Shown: in pieces, positions 61,501-64,000 of the stretch
How positions within the stretch are numbered: position 1 is the first letter of the stretch
How the letters are laid out: each line of letters opens with the position of its first letter
Assembly: GCF_964199755.1 (NCBI RefSeq)
Contig: NC_133918.1
Location: 1,736,001 to 1,800,000 of the forward strand
DNA length: 64,000 nt
Reading direction: 5' to 3'
Source of the DNA: Larus michahellis
Lineage: Eukaryota > Chordata > Aves > Charadriiformes > Laridae
Program-made: the position numbers and the translations under genes
The notes under the pieces: model-generated
Seen by the model: the letters and a program-made list of their open reading frames with translations, nothing else
Told to the model about the DNA's origin: nothing
Database searches by the model: none

Positions 61501-62022
61501 TGATTTGCATTGATCCCAAAATGTTTACCGATAATGGCATTTGAACTGGCATCAGGAACTTTTTTAATCACTTGTATGTGTGCTTTTGATTATATGAATG
61601 AAAAGGCCTTTGGAGTCTCTAAAAGATAAGTGTTCCACTTTGCATGCACAGTGAAGTTCTTTATTGCTCACTGTGGCATGTGCTGCTTTGAAAATTAATA
61701 AATCAGTAATGTCTTGAAGACATCAGATATTACTGCTGCATCACTTTTATAGCCGATGTGTTGAGTAAAACAATGTAGAGATGCTTGGAAAAAAGAACGT
61801 ATGTCTGCCTTTTGAAGTTGGTGGAATTTGGTTTCTTTTCCTTACGTTGTCATTGTAACTGTGGCACTCTGCTTTTCAGATCCAGATGATCAATACAAAT
61901 TAACAGAAGACACACGTCAGCTGGGACTTGTGGTCTGCAGGGGGACTTCTGTGGTTCTTATATGTCCGCAGGATGGAATGGAAGCTATTCCAAACCCTTT
62001 CATTCAGCAGCAAGATGGCTAA
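58575..62022 (+). CDS. LSM7: LSM7, U6 snRNA-associated Sm-like protein
   Basis: Subunit of the nuclear LSm2-8 ring that binds the U6 snRNA 3' end, and of the cytoplasmic LSm1-7 mRNA decay ring. Four exons (58575-58580, 58921-59011, 60588-60659, 61880-62022) give 103 aa, the same length as human LSM7 and near-identical by eye. Seen: N-terminal helix region MADKEKKKKESILDLSKYID, Sm1 motif (about 25-57; GFDPLLNLVLDG) and Sm2 motif with VVCRG (74-78). All joins are GT-AG and keep frame. The start was chosen by homology; an in-frame upstream ATG at 58527 exists. Confidence 0.97.
58921..59011 (+). CDS. LSM7: LSM7 exon 2
   Basis: Encodes DKEKKKKESILDLSKYIDKT then IRVKFQGGRE. Phase 0 in, phase 1 out; acceptor CTCCTGTAG, donor GTGAGC. 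Confidence 0.97.
60588..60659 (+). CDS. LSM7: LSM7 exon 3 (Sm1)
   Basis: Encodes SGVLKGFDPLLNLVLDGTIE and then YMR. Phase 1 both ends; donor GTAAGT. Confidence 0.97.
61880..62022 (+). CDS. LSM7: LSM7 exon 4 (Sm2) and stop
   Basis: Encodes PDDQYKLTEDTRQLGLVVCR, then GTSVVLICPQDGMEAIPNPF and IQQQDG, then TAA at 62020-62022. Confidence 0.97.
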
Positions 62023-62397
62023 TGCTTTCTTTGGGTTCTCTCTGAAGACTTCCAGGGTGCAAATCATCGTCGAAAATTATCAGTGTGTGAGGAGGTTCCT
62101 GTTTTGGGGGAGGAGTTTGTATGTGTGTTTGTTAGTGTAAAAGAATGGTCGACTTTTATTTTTGTGGCTTTCCATAAATGATGAGAGGATTGGGCATGGT
62201 GTGTAAGAAGTAAGCTCTGATTTTTATTTTTTCCCCCAAACAAATGTGTAACTGCATTGTTTAGAGCTGACAGAGAGAATATACTGTCATGGAATTGTCT
62301 GAGACCTTCTTGATCTTGTGAGATTTGAAACCACCACATAAAATTAGTAGAGAATGCCCTGATGAACACTGGTTATATTATTTACATTTTTGAATAC

Positions 62398-62403
62398 ATT
62401 AAA
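62398..62403 (+). terminator. Candidate LSM7 polyadenylation signal ATTAAA
   Basis: 375 bases after the stop. A canonical AATAAA at 62937-62942 is an alternative more distal site. Confidence 0.4.
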
Positions 62404-62936
62404 AATGTATTTAATCTAAAGCCTACATACATTAGAACACGTTTCTTTTCCTCTTAGGTGTCAGTACTCAGCTGGGCAGCGTTGTGTTGTAGTCTTCCTG
62501 CTGTGGAGTTCAGTCTCTTGCCTGCTTGCTCTAGTGCATGCAGGAAAATGACTTTCCTTGGATAGTACCTTGTCATCACCTTTACAAGCTGTGTAACTAA
62601 GAAGATCTTTTCTAGCACTTGTTCCAGATCTTACGGGCTGTGACCTGTGTGTCAGAAGGCTTCTGCCCTTTCTACAGAAGGACTGGACTAGCTTCTAGGA
62701 TGATTCTTGGCTGAGTGACATGAACTTTATGGAAGTACTATTCAATACTTGGAATTTTAGGGGAAGAGTATTTAAGATCCTGATGTTCAACTGTAGGCAG
62801 TGTCTGGAAGTACTGTATATTTTTTTTATATTGTAGCTGTCCACTTGTGGTTCTGCTTGTTATAACTCGATTTGTAAGTAAACATTTTCATTTTTTTTAT
62901 ACTGCAGAAATAGCAAGATTTGAGGAGTTTTCAGTG

Positions 62937-62942
62937 AATAAA
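62937..62942 (+). terminator. Candidate distal LSM7 polyadenylation signal AATAAA
   Basis: Canonical hexamer in GTGAATAAACAG about 915 bases after the stop. Confidence 0.35.
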
Positions 62943-62959
62943 CAGAAATTGATGCGTTC

Positions 62960-64000
62960 CTAAATGTCTGGTTTTTAGTCTGAAGAAGTGCTCTACAGCT
63001 GAGACCGCAGTTCTCCATGGTTGTTGATCTAAATGAAATTTGTTCAGGAGGTTTTAAGCCCAGCAAAATCAGGAGGGGACAAGATCAGAAGCCGTGTTCC
63101 ACTCTTAAGACAGGAAATTGATGACTTGTGCATTTCTGTTAGGCATTTTGAAGACTCCCTTGTAGAGGATATGTGCCTGTCAGCTGTATGTAACCTGCTT
63201 CTGCCACCTGCTTTTCCTGAGGACCATTTATGAGGAGGCTGTGGCAGAGTGAATCGTTTTGGTGGCAGTAGCGATCTTGTTCCCAGAGGCTGTCAAGAAA
63301 GTGTGCCAAGGGCAGGTTTATTGTCTGTTCATTTTGGCAACACCGCCATGCTCCCATTCGGTTCCTGGGTCAGCTCTGAAATGGACGGGAACTTGAAGTA
63401 TACAAATTCCACTTCAGTGTATCCCGCTTTTCCAGGCGGCTATGAAGCTAGGGACCAGTTGTATTGTGTGGCGTATTGCCTGTGTAAAATGGAGTGCTTC
63501 TGGATTTTAATCTAGGGGTTCATTCTTTGAGTGCTTCACAGAGCTGTCTGTAGAGCCATGCTCCTTCCAACCCACTATTTTTCTAACACTACAAAGCTTG
63601 TTCTTCGTGCAATTGTGCAATTCAAGAGAGGCTCCTTATTTAGAGTGTTCAGAGCAGAATTTGCTCGCCATCAGCCTGAGTGGTCTTGAACTGTCCCTTA
63701 AGGGGGAGGCTGCTGGTTTGATAGCAATTACATGCGGACCCATCCCGGCGCTGTCTTGTTTTCTGAGCGTAGCATCAGAAACAGACCTGTTGAAGCTCTC
63801 TTGAGTGGATTTAAGGATCTAAATGCAGAGGGTACAGAGAGATCTGCCTGAAGTGATGTGCCAAATGCGTAAACTCTGGAGAGGGGTGTGTTTCCAGCAT
63901 TTCCTGCTCAGTTAATAGGTTGCTCAGTCTTCATGGCAAGACAGAAGTTCTTTTCTGCAGTGCAGACTTCTGGGTTATATTTGGGAGTCGAGTACCTGAA
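62960..64000. other. No recognised gene to the right edge
   Basis: Short ORFs without motifs; no repeat recognised. Confidence 0.4.

Noticed and set aside
1-64000. CRISPR arrays, tRNA, rRNA genes, bacterial operons
   Set aside because: None seen; repeats are LINE, LTR or simple repeats.

Overview
The window is vertebrate nuclear DNA, almost certainly from a bird. The evidence is introns with GT-AG borders, many CR1 LINE copies ending in ATTCTATG-type tails, a solo LTR of a kind I recognise from avian endogenous retroviruses, CpG-island promoters, and the gene order TMPRSS9 - SPPL2B - LSM7, which is conserved with human 19p13.3. No bacterial, phage or CRISPR content is visible.

Three protein-coding genes are supported, all rebuilt exon by exon with matching reading phases. 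(1) TMPRSS9 (polyserase-1), minus strand, 625-6821, is partial. Its first 398 codons are present: TM anchor, SEA-like domain, LDLR-A module and most of the first trypsin-like domain. The gene continues beyond the left edge. A probable non-coding first exon lies in a CpG island ending at 15568. (2) SPPL2B, minus strand, 30546-58364, is complete: 15 coding exons, 597 codons plus stop, with all three catalytic motifs (YD, GxGD, PAL). (3) LSM7, plus strand, 58575-62022, is complete: 4 exons, 103 aa. SPPL2B and LSM7 are head to head, with start codons 211 bp apart in a GC-rich shared promoter.

Layout: 1-6.85 kb TMPRSS9 exons; 6.85-15.5 kb its probable first intron; 15.2-16.1 kb CpG island; 16.1-30.5 kb gene-poor AT-rich DNA downstream of SPPL2B, including a possible alternative terminal exon ending in a polyadenylation signal near 20555; 30.5-58.4 kb SPPL2B, with its introns filled by CR1 copies and one solo LTR; 58.4-63 kb LSM7; 63-64 kb no gene recognised.

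Mobile DNA is the main accessory content: about 11 clear CR1 copies in both orientations plus several short or decayed pieces. The longest copy (43473-46339) keeps endonuclease and reverse-transcriptase segments but is frameshifted and has lost the centre of the RT. I found no convincing new molecular system. The most checkable novelties are a possible in-frame polyglycine N-terminal extension of LSM7, a possible alternative 3' end of SPPL2B, and two nearly identical CR1 blocks about 53 kb apart.
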